Origin: Flavihumibacter solisilvae
Lineage (GTDB): Bacteria > Bacteroidota > Bacteroidia > Chitinophagales > Chitinophagaceae
DNA length: 64,000 nt
Direction: 5' to 3'
Assembly: GCF_000814475.1 (NCBI RefSeq)
Contig: NZ_JSVC01000010.1
Location: 158,162 to 222,161 of the forward strand
Shown: positions 52,100 through 62,700 of the stretch, piece by piece
Layout of the letters: every line of letters starts with the position of its first letter
How positions within the stretch are numbered: the stretch's first letter is position 1
Position numbers and translations under genes: made by a program
Notes under the pieces: generated by a model
Databases searched by the model: none
What the model was told of the DNA's origin: nothing
Seen by the model: the letters and a program-made list of their open reading frames with translations, nothing else

Positions 52100-52837
52100 A
52101 TGAGAAAATTTTTAGTCGCCCTGGCTGTACTGACGCTAGCGCTGGGGGCACAGGCCCAAACCGATTCAACCGGTAAGAAGACAAAGAAGGACTGGAGCAA
52201 GATCAATCTTGCCGGCAGGGCCAATGACCACTTTATGATCCAGTTTGGTTATGATGGCTGGGCACAACGCCCTGACAGCATTGAAACCAAGGGAATCGGA
52301 AGACACCTGAATATCTACTTCATGCTGGACTTTCCCTTTAAAACCAACCCCCATTTCAGCGTTGGACTGGGTGTAGGCGTGGGATCAAGCAATATTTACT
52401 TCGACAAAATGGAAGTGGAAATTGCCGGTCAGACACAGGAACTGCAGTTCCGCAATGTGGCCGATACCAACCATTTCAAGAAGTTCAAGCTGAGCACTAC
52501 CTGGGCAGAACTGCCGGTAGAACTCCGTTACGTGGGCAATCCCGAGAATACCAACAAAAGCTGGAAAGCGGCTGTGGGCATCAAGGTGGGAACCATGATC
52601 AACGCGCATACGAAGGGCAAGAACTACGAAGACAAGAATGGCAACACCCTGAATAACTTCATCCAGAAGGAAAGCACCAAGCGTTATTTCAACAACCTGC
52701 GCATGGCAGCAACCGCACGGGTGGGCTACGGACCGTTCGGAATTTATGGTGCCTACCAGATCAACAGCCTGATCAAGGACAATGCCGGTCCACAGGTTCG
52801 TCCTTACTCCATCGGCCTCACGATAAGCGGACTTTAA
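52100..52837 (+). CDS. Outer-membrane beta-barrel protein (PorT-like)
   Basis: 245 residues, signal peptide (ending LALGAQAQT). The mature part alternates hydrophobic and polar residues like a small barrel, with DHFMIQFGYDGWAQRPD, HLNIYFMLDFPFKTNPHFSVGLGVGVGSSNIYF-type strands and a C-terminal strand PYSIGLTISGL. The fold class is the eight-stranded PF13568 (PorT-like) group common in Bacteroidota. Function is not predictable from sequence. It ends just before a strong terminator. Confidence 0.8.
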   Translation: MRKFLVALAVLTLALGAQAQTDSTGKKTKKDWSKINLAGRANDHFMIQFGYDGWAQRPDSIETKGIGRHLNIYFMLDFPFKTNPHFSVGLGVGVGSSNIYFDKMEVEIAGQTQELQFRNVADTNHFKKFKLSTTWAELPVELRYVGNPENTNKSWKAAVGIKVGTMINAHTKGKNYEDKNGNTLNNFIQKESTKRYFNNLRMAATARVGYGPFGIYGAYQINSLIKDNAGPQVRPYSIGLTISGL

Positions 52838-52864
52838 GAATCCATAACAATATTTCAACAGGTG

Positions 52865-52890
52865 AAAGCGGGCCGATGGCCCGCTTTTTT
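52865..52890 (+). terminator. Rho-independent terminator after the barrel gene
   Basis: AAAGCGGGCC, loop GAT, GGCCCGCTTT, then TTT: a perfect 10-bp stem. It overlaps an in-frame GTG at 52862 that would otherwise extend hflX, so hflX must start later. Confidence 0.88.
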
Positions 52891-52924
52891 ATTTATTTTT
52901 GCAGGTTTTAAACTAAAATATCAT

Positions 52925-54151
52925 TTGTTAGAACGTAATAAAATAGCGGAGCAGGAAAGGACAGTGCTGGTTGGAGTGGTCCAGAAAGACCAGACGGACC
53001 AGCAGGTGACCGAGTACCTCGAAGAGCTGGCCTTTTTGGCCGAGACTGCCGGTGCGGTTACGGTTAAACGTTTCACGCAGAAACTGGCGCATCCCGACAG
53101 CAAGACCTTTGTAGGGAAGGGAAAGCTGGAAGAGATAAAGGATTATATCACGGGTCGTGACATCAACCTGGTCATTTTTGACGATGAGCTAACCGGCTCG
53201 CAGATCATTAATATAGAAAAGGCTTTGGGGGTCAAGACGATTGACCGTTCTGACCTCATCCTTGACATCTTTGCCCGCCGCGCCAAAACCGCGCAGGCGA
53301 AAACCCAGGTGGAACTGGCCCAGTACCAGTACCTGTTGCCCAGGCTGAAGGGGATGTGGAAACACCTGGAACGCCAGGGAGGTGGGATCGGTACCAGGGG
53401 TCCGGGTGAAACCGAGATCGAAACCGACCGCCGGATCGTAAAGGACAAGATCAACCTGTTGCGCAGGCGGCTGGCTGAAATTGACAAACAAAGCTTTACC
53501 CAGCGCAAGGAAAGAGGTGAGTTCATGCGGGTTGCCCTCGTCGGTTACACGAATGTGGGCAAGAGCACCATCATGAACCTGCTGAGCAAAAGCGATGTGT
53601 TCGCGGAAAATAAACTATTCGCCACCCTCGATACCACCACGCGGAAAGTTGTCTTCGACACCACGCCATTCCTGCTGAGCGATACGGTAGGGTTCATCCG
53701 GAAACTGCCGCACCACCTGGTGGAAAGCTTCAAGAGCACGCTCGATGAGGTAAGGGAGGCCGATATCCTGCTTCACGTGGTTGACCTCAGTCACCCGCAG
53801 TACGAAGACCAGTTCGCAGTGGTGAACAAGACCCTGCAGGAACTAAAGGTTACGGAGAAGCCCATGATCACCATCTTTAACAAACTGGACCAATACGAAA
53901 AGAACACTTTCGATGAGTGGCTGGAGCCGGAAGTTAAGAACCACCTCCTTGAGGAGCTCCGGGAACGCTGGGAAAACGACACCCTCGGCAATTGCGTATT
54001 CATTTCCGCACTGGAAAAGCGCAACCTCGAGGGACTTCGGGCAACCATCCTCGGCAGGGTGAAGCAATTGTACAGGGAGAGATACCCTTATAAAACAGAG
54101 TTCTATTACGATCCTGCAGATTATGAAGCTGATGGTGGTGCTGGCGATTAA
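52925..54151 (+). CDS. hflX: GTPase HflX
   Basis: About 408 residues from the TTG at 52925. The GTG at 52862 lies in the terminator, and a -7 box TATTTTTG (52894-52901) places the mRNA start near 52907, so the TTG is chosen; the first ATG in this frame is far inside the gene. N-terminal HflX domain (glycine-rich LPRLKGMWKHLERQGGGIGT, RGPGETEIETDRR) and a G domain with G1 GYTNVGKST, DTVGFIRKLP (G3) and NKLD (G4). HflX splits stalled or hibernating ribosomes under stress and binds 50S. It ends in an acidic tail. Confidence 0.93.
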   Translation: MLERNKIAEQERTVLVGVVQKDQTDQQVTEYLEELAFLAETAGAVTVKRFTQKLAHPDSKTFVGKGKLEEIKDYITGRDINLVIFDDELTGSQIINIEKALGVKTIDRSDLILDIFARRAKTAQAKTQVELAQYQYLLPRLKGMWKHLERQGGGIGTRGPGETEIETDRRIVKDKINLLRRRLAEIDKQSFTQRKERGEFMRVALVGYTNVGKSTIMNLLSKSDVFAENKLFATLDTTTRKVVFDTTPFLLSDTVGFIRKLPHHLVESFKSTLDEVREADILLHVVDLSHPQYEDQFAVVNKTLQELKVTEKPMITIFNKLDQYEKNTFDEWLEPEVKNHLLEELRERWENDTLGNCVFISALEKRNLEGLRATILGRVKQLYRERYPYKTEFYYDPADYEADGGAGD

Positions 54152-54159
54152 GCGTTCCG

Positions 54160-54191
54160 GTCAAAAAGTCAATAAGTCAAAAAGTGAATAA
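54160..54191. repeat. Tandem duplication of a 16-bp AT-rich unit
   Basis: GTCAAAAAGTCAATAA then GTCAAAAAGTGAATAA, one mismatch, between hflX and the Rieske gene. A TTGGG/CCCAA mini-hairpin follows at 54193-54207. Confidence 0.6.
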
Positions 54192-54211
54192 TTGGGTTTC
54201 GCCCAAGTGCA

Positions 54212-54547
54212 ATGGGTAAGCAATATCAATGGATTAAGGTTGCGGACGACCTGGCGGACTTACAGTTCGCCAGTAACCAGGTGGCCATGGCCGAACTGAA
54301 CGGTACCCCGATCTGCATCGGCAGGTACCGGGACCAGTTATTCGCTTTTGCGGCAAAATGTCCGCATGCCGGTGGCCTTCTCTCCGAAGGCCGGATTGAT
54401 GCGGCAGGCAATATTATCTGTCCATTACACGGTTACCGGTTCGCAATTCGCAATGGTTGCAACATGAGTGGCGAGGGATATTATCTCCGTCACTGGCCGG
54501 TAGAAATAAAAGATAACGGGGTATATGTAGGGGTAGTTTTCACATGA
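54212..54547 (+). CDS. Rieske [2Fe-2S] ferredoxin
   Basis: 111 residues, a single Rieske domain. The two ligand motifs are CPHAGG (about 50-55) and CPLHGYRF (about 70-77), each giving one Cys and one His to the [2Fe-2S] cluster. No signal peptide or oxygenase domain, so it is a small cytoplasmic ferredoxin that may serve an oxygenase or reductase encoded elsewhere. The middle linker is short. No partner is seen next to it. Confidence 0.9.
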   Translation: MGKQYQWIKVADDLADLQFASNQVAMAELNGTPICIGRYRDQLFAFAAKCPHAGGLLSEGRIDAAGNIICPLHGYRFAIRNGCNMSGEGYYLRHWPVEIKDNGVYVGVVFT

Positions 54548-54562
54548 GAAAGTAATGATGTA

Positions 54563-54594
54563 ATACTTTTCTTAATAAGTATGATACTTTTTTA
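54563..54594. repeat. Direct repeat with 21-bp period upstream of the second susC
   Basis: ATACTTTTCTTAA at 54563-54575 and ATACTTTTTTAA at 54584-54595, 21 bp apart (two helical turns), 80-110 bp before the susC start at 54675. Such spacing suits a regulator binding two sites on one DNA face. Confidence 0.4.
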
Positions 54595-54674
54595 ACCACG
54601 GGCACGGGTAGGTGAAAATACTCTTAACATTTAGTTAAATTGGATTACTATCTAACTTAACAAAACTAACGATT

Positions 54675-57600
54675 ATGCAAGTGACCCGACTTGTGTGCAG
54701 AGTTTTGCCTACACTCTGTATGCTATTATTCCTATCCTTCGCTTTCGCACAGACAAAAAGATCAGTTTCCGGAAAGGTGGTTGGCGGCACGGACAAAAAG
54801 CCCGTAGCCGGTGCAACTGTCCAGATCAAAGGCACCCGGACCGCTACATCAACTGACGGCGAAGGAACTTTTACCATCCAGGGCGTGGATGATAAGAGTG
54901 TATTGGTAATTTCTTATGTGGGATTCCAGACTTATGAGATTCCGGTTGGCAGCACCAACAACATCAGTGCTGAACTGAAGCCGATGGACGCCCTGATGTC
55001 CGAACTCGTTGTAGTAGGTTATACCTCGCAGCGGAAGAAGGACCTCACCGGTGCGGTAACCGTGGTGAATGTTGCTGACATGAACAAGCAGCCTGCACCC
55101 ACCATTACTGACCAGTTACAGGGCCAGGCAGCCGGTGTGACCATTACCACTTCCGGTTCTCCGGGTGAGCCACCCCGTTTCCGGATCAGGGGTTTCAACA
55201 CCTTCGGTGACAACTCCCCGTTATTCGTAGTGGATGGAGTACCTACTGGTAATATTAATGATATCAACCCCAATGATATCGCCAGCATGCAGATCCTGAA
55301 AGACGCCGGTGCAGCTTCCATTTATGGTGCCCGTGCTTCGAATGGTGTGGTAATCCTGACAACCAAGCGCGGAAAGGGTAAAGCCAAAGTTTCCTACGAC
55401 GGTTATTATGGTACCCAGAACCCGAATTCAAAGAACCCTTATGAACTCCTGAATCCCCAGGAGCAGGCCGACATTAAGTGGCTCGCATTGAAAAATACAG
55501 CGGCACGTACCAACGAGCAGCCTGTTTATGCAGACGCCCTTTATGGAAATGGCGCTACACCAAGGCTTCCAGACTACATTCTTCCGCTCGGTAAGATGGA
55601 AGGTGACCCTGCGGTTGATCCTTCCTTATATTATGTAGTGCCGAACTATGGTGACCTGGCAACTTATAATAAGTTCTACCGCATCACCAAAGCCAATAAG
55701 TCAGGTACAGACTGGATGGACGAGATCTTTGATCCGGCCCCGATCCAGAGCCATAATATCAACGTATCCGGCGGCAACGACCAGGGCAACTACCTGTTTT
55801 CCGCCAGCTATTTCGACCAGAAGGGTACCTTGCTTGAGACTTACAACAAGCGTTTCACCCTGCGTTCCAACTCACAGTATAATATCCGGAAGAATATCCG
55901 GATCGGAGAAAACCTGTCCTATTCAATTATAGACAACCCACGGATCACCATTCTCGATGAAGGCAACGCGGTAAGTATGGCTTATCGCCAGCAGCCGATC
56001 GTTCCGGTATATGATATCATGGGGAATTATGCAGGTACTTTCGGTGGACAGCTCGGACAGGCAACCAACCCGGTAGCAGCCCGCCAGCGTACTGCAGACA
56101 ACAAAGGTTTTGGTAACAGGCTCTTCGGAAACGCATATGCAGAAGTTGACTTCCTGAAAAACTTTACTTTCCGTACGAGCTTCGGTGGTGAGTATTATGC
56201 TTTCAGCGGACGGTGGTTCAACTACCCCACTTATGAGAACGCAGAAAACGGTAACGCCAACTCTTATTCAGAAAACAGCGGAACCGGTTACGAGTGGACA
56301 TGGACCAACACCGTTACGTACACTAAGTCTTTCGGTGACCATAACGTAAAAATCCTGGCAGGTACGGAAGCAATCAACAGCAACAACCAGTACCTGGAAG
56401 GAAATACTACTGATTATTTCTCTTTCGACCCTGATTATACAACATGGGAATCCGGTTCCGGTACAGCCACCCACAGGTCGAGCAGGAGCTCTGTAGCTCT
56501 CTACTCTCTCTTTGGAAGGGTTGACTATAACTACAAGGGTAAGTACCTGGCAGGTTTCACGCTTCGTCGTGACGGATCTTCCAAGTTCGGTCCCGAAAAC
56601 AAATATGGTGTATTCCCCGCCGGTAGCCTTGGCTGGAGGGTTTCTGATGAAAACTTCATGAAAGGCCTGACCTGGCTCGACGACCTTAAACTCCGCGGAA
56701 GCTATGGTATCATGGGTAACCAGCTGAACCTGTCACCAAACAGCCAGTTCACTACTTACCGCTCCGACCGTAACTCTACTTTCTATGACATCAACGGTAC
56801 CAGCAACTCCCTGTTGATGGGCTTCCGCCAGGGTGCTTATGGAAACCCCAACGCCAAGTGGGAATCAGATGCTGCCTTCAACATCGGTTTTGATGCGACT
56901 GTTAAGAATCGCCTCTTCGAAATCAGTGCAGACTACTACGTGAAGCAGGTATACGACATGCTGTTCAACCCGACTCTTCCGGGTACAGCAGGTGCTGCCG
57001 CTCCCCCGTATGTAAACGTTGCTGAGATGAGGACTTCAGGCCTGGATATCACTGTTGGCAGCCATTTCGATGTGGCAAAAGACTGGCAGTTCGATATCAC
57101 GGGTACCTTCACTTCCTTCAACAACGAGATCCTGAAGATCGCTGAAGGTCAGGACTACTTCACCAGCCAGTCACGCCGTTTCAATGGCCAGGACATCATC
57201 CGTAACGAGGAAGGTCATGAAATGAGCTCCTACTATGGTTACAAGATCGTAGGTTTCTGGAATACCCAGGCCGAGATCGACGCCGCCAATGAGCTGGCAC
57301 GCAAAACAACAGGTAGTGCTACTGCAGTTTACCAGACTGATGCTGCAGTTGGCCGTTTCCGTTATGACGACAAGGGTGCAGGCATCGTAACTCCTGACAG
57401 CCGCCAGTTCCTCGGCAGCCCGAACCCTGATTTCTCTTATGGTCTTAACCTTGGTGTTGCTTACAAAGCTTTTGACCTCAGTGCATTCTTCTATGGCGTA
57501 TCTGGTGTTGAGATCTGGAACCAGGTTCGTTGGTGGACAGACTTCTACCCCTCATTCGCTGGTGGTAAGAGCAAAACTGCCATGTACAATTCATGGACAC

Positions 57601-57929
57601 CTGAAAACCATAATGCTAAGGCGCCAATTGTTGAAAATGCCGCATCCTTCAGCACAAACAGTACACCGAACTCCTACTATGTGGAAGACGGTTCTTATCT
57701 CCGCCTGAAAAACCTGCAGATTGGCTATACTTTGAATCACAAGGCACTAGACAAGGCTGGCATCAGCCGCCTGAGATTCTATGTGCAGGCAGCCAACCTC
57801 TTCACAATTACGAAGTATACAGGTCTTGATCCGGAAATTGGTGGAGGTGACTCGGGTTCTTTCGGTGTTGACGAAGGTGCATACCCTGCAATCAAACAAT
57901 TCCTCTTTGGCCTTAACCTTAGTTTTTAA
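54675..57929 (+). CDS. SusC/RagA family TonB-linked outer-membrane transporter (no STN domain)
   Basis: 1084 residues. Signal peptide (ending LSFAFAQ), carboxypeptidase-regulatory-like domain (about 30-105; VSGKVVGGTDKKPVAGATV), TonB plug (about 115-235; VTVVNVADMNKQPAPT, IYGARASNGVVILTT) and a barrel ending KQFLFGLNLSF with a C-terminal Phe. Without an STN domain it is not expected to signal to an ECF sigma factor, and no sigma/FecR pair lies beside it. It should import oligosaccharides with the SusD protein 26 bp downstream. Substrate unknown. Confidence 0.95.
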   Translation: MQVTRLVCRVLPTLCMLLFLSFAFAQTKRSVSGKVVGGTDKKPVAGATVQIKGTRTATSTDGEGTFTIQGVDDKSVLVISYVGFQTYEIPVGSTNNISAELKPMDALMSELVVVGYTSQRKKDLTGAVTVVNVADMNKQPAPTITDQLQGQAAGVTITTSGSPGEPPRFRIRGFNTFGDNSPLFVVDGVPTGNINDINPNDIASMQILKDAGAASIYGARASNGVVILTTKRGKGKAKVSYDGYYGTQNPNSKNPYELLNPQEQADIKWLALKNTAARTNEQPVYADALYGNGATPRLPDYILPLGKMEGDPAVDPSLYYVVPNYGDLATYNKFYRITKANKSGTDWMDEIFDPAPIQSHNINVSGGNDQGNYLFSASYFDQKGTLLETYNKRFTLRSNSQYNIRKNIRIGENLSYSIIDNPRITILDEGNAVSMAYRQQPIVPVYDIMGNYAGTFGGQLGQATNPVAARQRTADNKGFGNRLFGNAYAEVDFLKNFTFRTSFGGEYYAFSGRWFNYPTYENAENGNANSYSENSGTGYEWTWTNTVTYTKSFGDHNVKILAGTEAINSNNQYLEGNTTDYFSFDPDYTTWESGSGTATHRSSRSSVALYSLFGRVDYNYKGKYLAGFTLRRDGSSKFGPENKYGVFPAGSLGWRVSDENFMKGLTWLDDLKLRGSYGIMGNQLNLSPNSQFTTYRSDRNSTFYDINGTSNSLLMGFRQGAYGNPNAKWESDAAFNIGFDATVKNRLFEISADYYVKQVYDMLFNPTLPGTAGAAAPPYVNVAEMRTSGLDITVGSHFDVAKDWQFDITGTFTSFNNEILKIAEGQDYFTSQSRRFNGQDIIRNEEGHEMSSYYGYKIVGFWNTQAEIDAANELARKTTGSATAVYQTDAAVGRFRYDDKGAGIVTPDSRQFLGSPNPDFSYGLNLGVAYKAFDLSAFFYGVSGVEIWNQVRWWTDFYPSFAGGKSKTAMYNSWTPENHNAKAPIVENAASFSTNSTPNSYYVEDGSYLRLKNLQIGYTLNHKALDKAGISRLRFYVQAANLFTITKYTGLDPEIGGGDSGSFGVDEGAYPAIKQFLFGLNLSF

Positions 57930-57955
57930 CCGTGTGCATTGAAAACATTAAAAGA

Positions 57956-59731
57956 ATGAAAATGAAAAAAGCTAGATATATCATTACGCTTTCCCTGTTC
58001 TCCCTGGCCAGCATCGGGCTCGACAGCTGCAGCAAAAACTTCCTGGATAAACCTTTGCTGGGTAACCTGACCGAAGATGTACTGGCCACTGAGAAAGGTG
58101 TAACAACCCTGCTCATCGGAACCTATGCGGCCCTCGACGGCCAGAACGTAGGCGGTGGAACCTGGGAATCTTCGCCCACCAACTGGATCTATGGCAGCGT
58201 TGCCGCAGGTGACGCCCACAAAGGCAGTGACGCCGGTGACCAGCCACCGATCAACCTGATCGCAACCGGTAAGTCTGATCCGACCAACGGTTTCTTCAAC
58301 GCAAAATGGCGCGCCAACTACGAAGGAATTTCCCGTGCAAACGCGGTATTGCGTGTTGCTGAAAAGGCAACCGACATGTCGCCCGAAACAAAGGCAATGC
58401 TGACTGCAGAAGCCCGTTTCCTTCGTGGTCACTACTATTTCGACCTGAAGAAGATGTTCAACATGGTTCCCTGGATTGATGAAACAACCACCGAATTCAA
58501 GCAGCCAAATACAGAAGACATCTGGTCAAAGATCGAGGCAGATTTCCAGTTTGCTTATGATAACCTGGGCGACAATGCCCCTGCTATCGGCCGCGTGAAC
58601 AAATGGGCTGCAGCCGCATACCTGGGCAAAACCCTGTTATTCGAGAAGAAGTTTGGTGAAGCGATCCCGGTTTTCACTGCGATCATCGCCAACGGAAAAA
58701 ACAGCGGTGGAGTTAAATATGGTCTTACTGACCGTTTCGAAGACAACTTCGACCCTGCAAACAAGAACAACAAGGAAACCGTTTTTGCCGTACAGATGGT
58801 TGCCAAGGCAGGTACCGGTGATATCTCCAGCGGAAACGCCGGTGAAATGCTGAACTTCCCTTATGGTGACAGTCCATTCGGTTGCTGCGGTTTCTATCAG
58901 CCAACCGTTGACCTGGTAAACAGCTACCGTACCGATGCCGATGGTCTTCCTTTCCTCGACACCTACAATTCAGAGGTGGTAAAGCATGACCAGGGCGTAG
59001 AGAGCGGCACTGCATTCACTACATATACCGGCAGGCTGGATCCCCGCCTCGACTGGACAGCTGGTCGTCGTGGTATCCCTTACAAAGACTGGGGTAACCA
59101 CCCTGGTAAGAAGTGGATCCGCGACCAGAACTTCGCCGGACCATATGCGCCGAAGAAGAACGTTTACTGGCAGGTTACGCAGGATAAATTCTCTGACCGC
59201 ATCAGCTGGGCTCCCGGATCTGCGATCAACATCCATGTGATCCGTTATGCCGATGTGCTGCTGATGGCAGCAGAAGCTGAAGCACAGGCCGGTTCACTCG
59301 CTAACGCAATGGCTTATGTGAACCAGGTTCGCGAGCGCGCCGGTAAACCAGAAACAATGGTGTACAAGTACAACGACGACACAGATCCGCTGGCTGGTTT
59401 CTCTACCGACCTGGCAGCTAACTATGTGGTTGGCCAGTATCCTGGTGGCTCAGCAGTATTTGCATCAAAAGAAAGCGCCCTGAAGGCGATCTATTTCGAA
59501 CGCAAGCTCGAGCTGGCAATGGAAGGACATCGTTACTTTGACCTTGTACGCTGGGGAATTGCGCCAACAGAAATGGCTAAATTCTTCACTTACGAGTCAC
59601 AGTGGACATCGGATATTGATGGTGGTACTTTCACTGCCAACAAGAACGAATATTACCCTATACCCCAGGCCCAGATGGACCTCAGTTCAACCGGAGGAGT
59701 TCCGACCCTTACGCAAAACCAGGGCTACTGA
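57956..59731 (+). CDS. SusD/RagB family outer-membrane lipoprotein
   Basis: 591 residues from the ATG at 57956; an ATG at 57962 is equally possible. Lipoprotein signal (LASIGLDSCSKNFLD, lipid Cys about 26). SusD features: KNFLDKPLLGNLTEDV, TEARFLRGHYYFDLKKMF-type segments, VIRYADVLLMAAEAEAQAG, FERKLELAMEGHRYFDLVRW and YYPIPQAQMDLSSTGG. This is the cap of the upstream SusC barrel. The pair ends in a strong terminator at 59752-59781, separating it from the FG-GAP gene, which nevertheless may be expressed by read-through. Confidence 0.95.
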   Translation: MKMKKARYIITLSLFSLASIGLDSCSKNFLDKPLLGNLTEDVLATEKGVTTLLIGTYAALDGQNVGGGTWESSPTNWIYGSVAAGDAHKGSDAGDQPPINLIATGKSDPTNGFFNAKWRANYEGISRANAVLRVAEKATDMSPETKAMLTAEARFLRGHYYFDLKKMFNMVPWIDETTTEFKQPNTEDIWSKIEADFQFAYDNLGDNAPAIGRVNKWAAAAYLGKTLLFEKKFGEAIPVFTAIIANGKNSGGVKYGLTDRFEDNFDPANKNNKETVFAVQMVAKAGTGDISSGNAGEMLNFPYGDSPFGCCGFYQPTVDLVNSYRTDADGLPFLDTYNSEVVKHDQGVESGTAFTTYTGRLDPRLDWTAGRRGIPYKDWGNHPGKKWIRDQNFAGPYAPKKNVYWQVTQDKFSDRISWAPGSAINIHVIRYADVLLMAAEAEAQAGSLANAMAYVNQVRERAGKPETMVYKYNDDTDPLAGFSTDLAANYVVGQYPGGSAVFASKESALKAIYFERKLELAMEGHRYFDLVRWGIAPTEMAKFFTYESQWTSDIDGGTFTANKNEYYPIPQAQMDLSSTGGVPTLTQNQGY

Positions 59732-59751
59732 CAGCTATTTTATTGTTAAAC

Positions 59752-59781
59752 GGGGCGGCCGGTCGTGGCCGCCCTTTTTTT
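59752..59781 (+). terminator. Rho-independent terminator after susD
   Basis: GGGCGGCC, loop GGTCGT, GGCCGCCC, then TTTTTTT: a perfect 8-bp GC stem (59753-59774). It excludes the in-frame start at 59743 for the next gene. Confidence 0.88.
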
Positions 59782-59796
59782 ATTATCTTTTTGGCC

Positions 59797-62700
59797 ATGA
59801 AACCAACGATCTCTGCCCTTCTCTTACTGGCCCTGCTTGCTTCCTGTCGCTCCGATAAGAAATTATTCCGCCTGCTTAACGCCGGCGATTCCGGCATTCA
59901 CTTCGCCAACACCATCACCGAAAACGACAGCACCAATATTCTCGATTATGAATACTGCTATAATGGTGGCGGCGTTGCCGTTGCGGACTTCAACAACGAT
60001 GGACTGCAGGACCTGTTCTTTACCGGCAACATGACCGGCAACAGCCTGTACCTGAACCAGGGGGAAATGCGATTTAAGGATGTGACCAGGTTTTCCGGTA
60101 CGCATGCCGGTGAGAAATGGAATACCGGCGTTGCGACCGTCGACATCAACAACGACGGCTGGATGGACCTTTATGTCTGCGCCTCGCGTTATAACGATCC
60201 CGTACGCCGTGAGAACAGTTTCTTCATTCACCAGGGACTGAACGCCAAAGGTGAGCCGTTTTTCAAGGACATGGCCCGCGAATACGGACTCGCGGATACT
60301 ACCTTCTCCACGCAGGCCAGCTTCTTCGACTACGATAATGACGGCGACCTCGATATGTACCTGCTCGTCGCCGGTAAAATGCAGGAAGGCTACCAGCCCA
60401 ATACTTATAGTAAAAAAATTATTGACGGCAGCTCGCCAGGAACCGATCGACTCTACCGCAACGATGGCGGCCATTTTACGAACGTAAGCCGTGAGGCCGG
60501 GATCCTGATCGACGGCTTCGGTCTTGGTGTTACCGTTACCGATATCAACCGCGACGGCTGGAAAGACATTTACGTCAGCAACGACTACCTGAGCAATGAC
60601 CTGCTCTGGATCAATAACCGTAACGGCACTTTCAGTAACCGTGCGCCCCAGAGCTTCAAGCATACCAGTTATTCTGCGATGGGCAACGATGTGCAGGATA
60701 TCAACAATGATGGTCTTGCCGATATCATCACCCTCGATATGCTGGCGAAGGACAATTACCGGAAGAAGACCATGTCGCCCCCGGGCAACTATACCAGTTA
60801 TATCTACAACGACTTTTACGAATACGACTACCAGTTTGTCCGGAATACTTTCCAGTTGAACCAGGGTGTTCCGCCTTCGGCTTCCGATAGTATTTCCGCC
60901 CCGGTCTTTTCCGAGATCGCCCTACTGTCCGGCATTGCCGAAACCGACTGGAGCTGGGCACCGCTGGTGGCCGACTTCGACAACGACGGTTACCGCGACC
61001 TGGTAGTGAGTAACGGGTTCCGGAAGGACCTGAGCGACCGTGATTTTTTAGCTTATAGGCCCATGGCCACAACCCTGGTATCAAAAAAGGAACTGCTCGA
61101 AGCCATTCCCGAAGTAAAGATCGCCGACTATGCTTTCCGCAACCGCGGTCGCGCTGGGGAGGGAATCATGTTTGAAGATGTGTCTGCCGACTGGGGATTT
61201 GACCATCCTGCCTACTCTAACGGCGGGGTATATGCTGATTTGGACAACGACGGCGACCTCGATTGTGTAATGAACACTATTAATGATCCCGCGCACCTGT
61301 ATGAGAACACCCTGAATAATGATAAGAAGAAATCTTCCGGCTGGCTGCAATTGGCATTGACCGGTCCCGCGCAAAATATTGGCGGCTACGGCGCCATCAT
61401 TGAAGTTTTTGCAGCAGGAAACAAACAGCTCTACGAACACACACCTGTTCGCGGGTATTTGAGCAGCCAGGCGGGTATTGCACATTTCGGGCTTGGCGGT
61501 TCCACAAAGCTCGACTCGCTCCGCGTAACCTGGCCTGATGGAAGGCAACAATTGCTCAAAGACGTTACGGCGAACAAACAGTTAAGGCTTGAATATAAAA
61601 ATGCTATCTCGGTTGATTCGTCACCTGCCGGAACTATCAACTCCCTCTTTGCCAATGTAACAGAAGCACTGGGCATCGGCTATATTCACGGCGAAAAGGA
61701 CTTTATTGATTTCAACGTCCAGCGCCTGCTTCCGCACAAGTTATCGCAGTATGGCCCTGTAATGACGACCGGCGATGTCGATGGAAACGGTACCGAAGAC
61801 CTGTTCCTTGGCGGGTCCAAAGGATTCTATGGACAGGCATTATTCCAGCAAGTCGACGGCAAGTTCCTACAGCAGGATTTTGCAGAGCTCCTGGAAAAGA
61901 ATGACGCTGCTGCCGTTAAGGGACAGGAAGACACCGGTGTACTCCTGTTCGATGCCGATGGCGATGGCGACCAGGATCTGTACATCGTCAGTGGCGGGGT
62001 TGAATCTCCCGCAGGCAGTGCAGATTACCAGGACAGGCTATACGTCAATAATGGCCATGGTCGTTTCCGGCAAGACACTACGTCTCTCCCAAAAATTACT
62101 GTAAGCGGAATGGCGGTCAAAGCTGCTGATGTCGACAAAGACGGCGATCTCGATCTTATTCGTACCGGAAGGGTTATGCCGGGAAGCTACCCCAGGCCGG
62201 TGAGCAGCCAGCTGCTGATCAATGAAAGCACTCAAGGTCATGCGAAATTCTCTGACAAGTCTGAATCGCTTGCTCCTTCGCTGACTGATGCGGGGTTGGT
62301 GACAGATGCAACCTGGACCGATTTCAATGGCGATGGCTGGATGGATCTCATCCTTACCCGCGAATGGCAGTCCCCCCTGGTACTGCAAAACGAAAAGGGA
62401 CAATTGAAAGATGTGACGGCCGCATCAGGTATTGCTGCTAAATCGGGCTGGTGGAATTGTATCACAGCCGCGGACTTCGACCAGGACGGTGATCCTGACT
62501 ACATCCTTGGAAATAACGGAATCAATTCCCTTTACCAGGCGGACAGCACGTACCCTGTACGCATCTATGGAAAGGATTTCAATAACGATGGTCGTTATGA
62601 CGCTGTACCATCCGTATACTACTGCGATTCACTTGGTCGCCGGTTTGAGTACCCCGCTTTCGGGCGTGATGAAATGATCGAGCAGATGATCGGCCTGCGG

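Noticed and set aside
59863..60663. Minus-strand reading frame (266 codons) opposite the FG-GAP gene
   Set aside because: Val/Ile-rich shadow of repeated Asp/Asn-Gly motifs; not a real protein.
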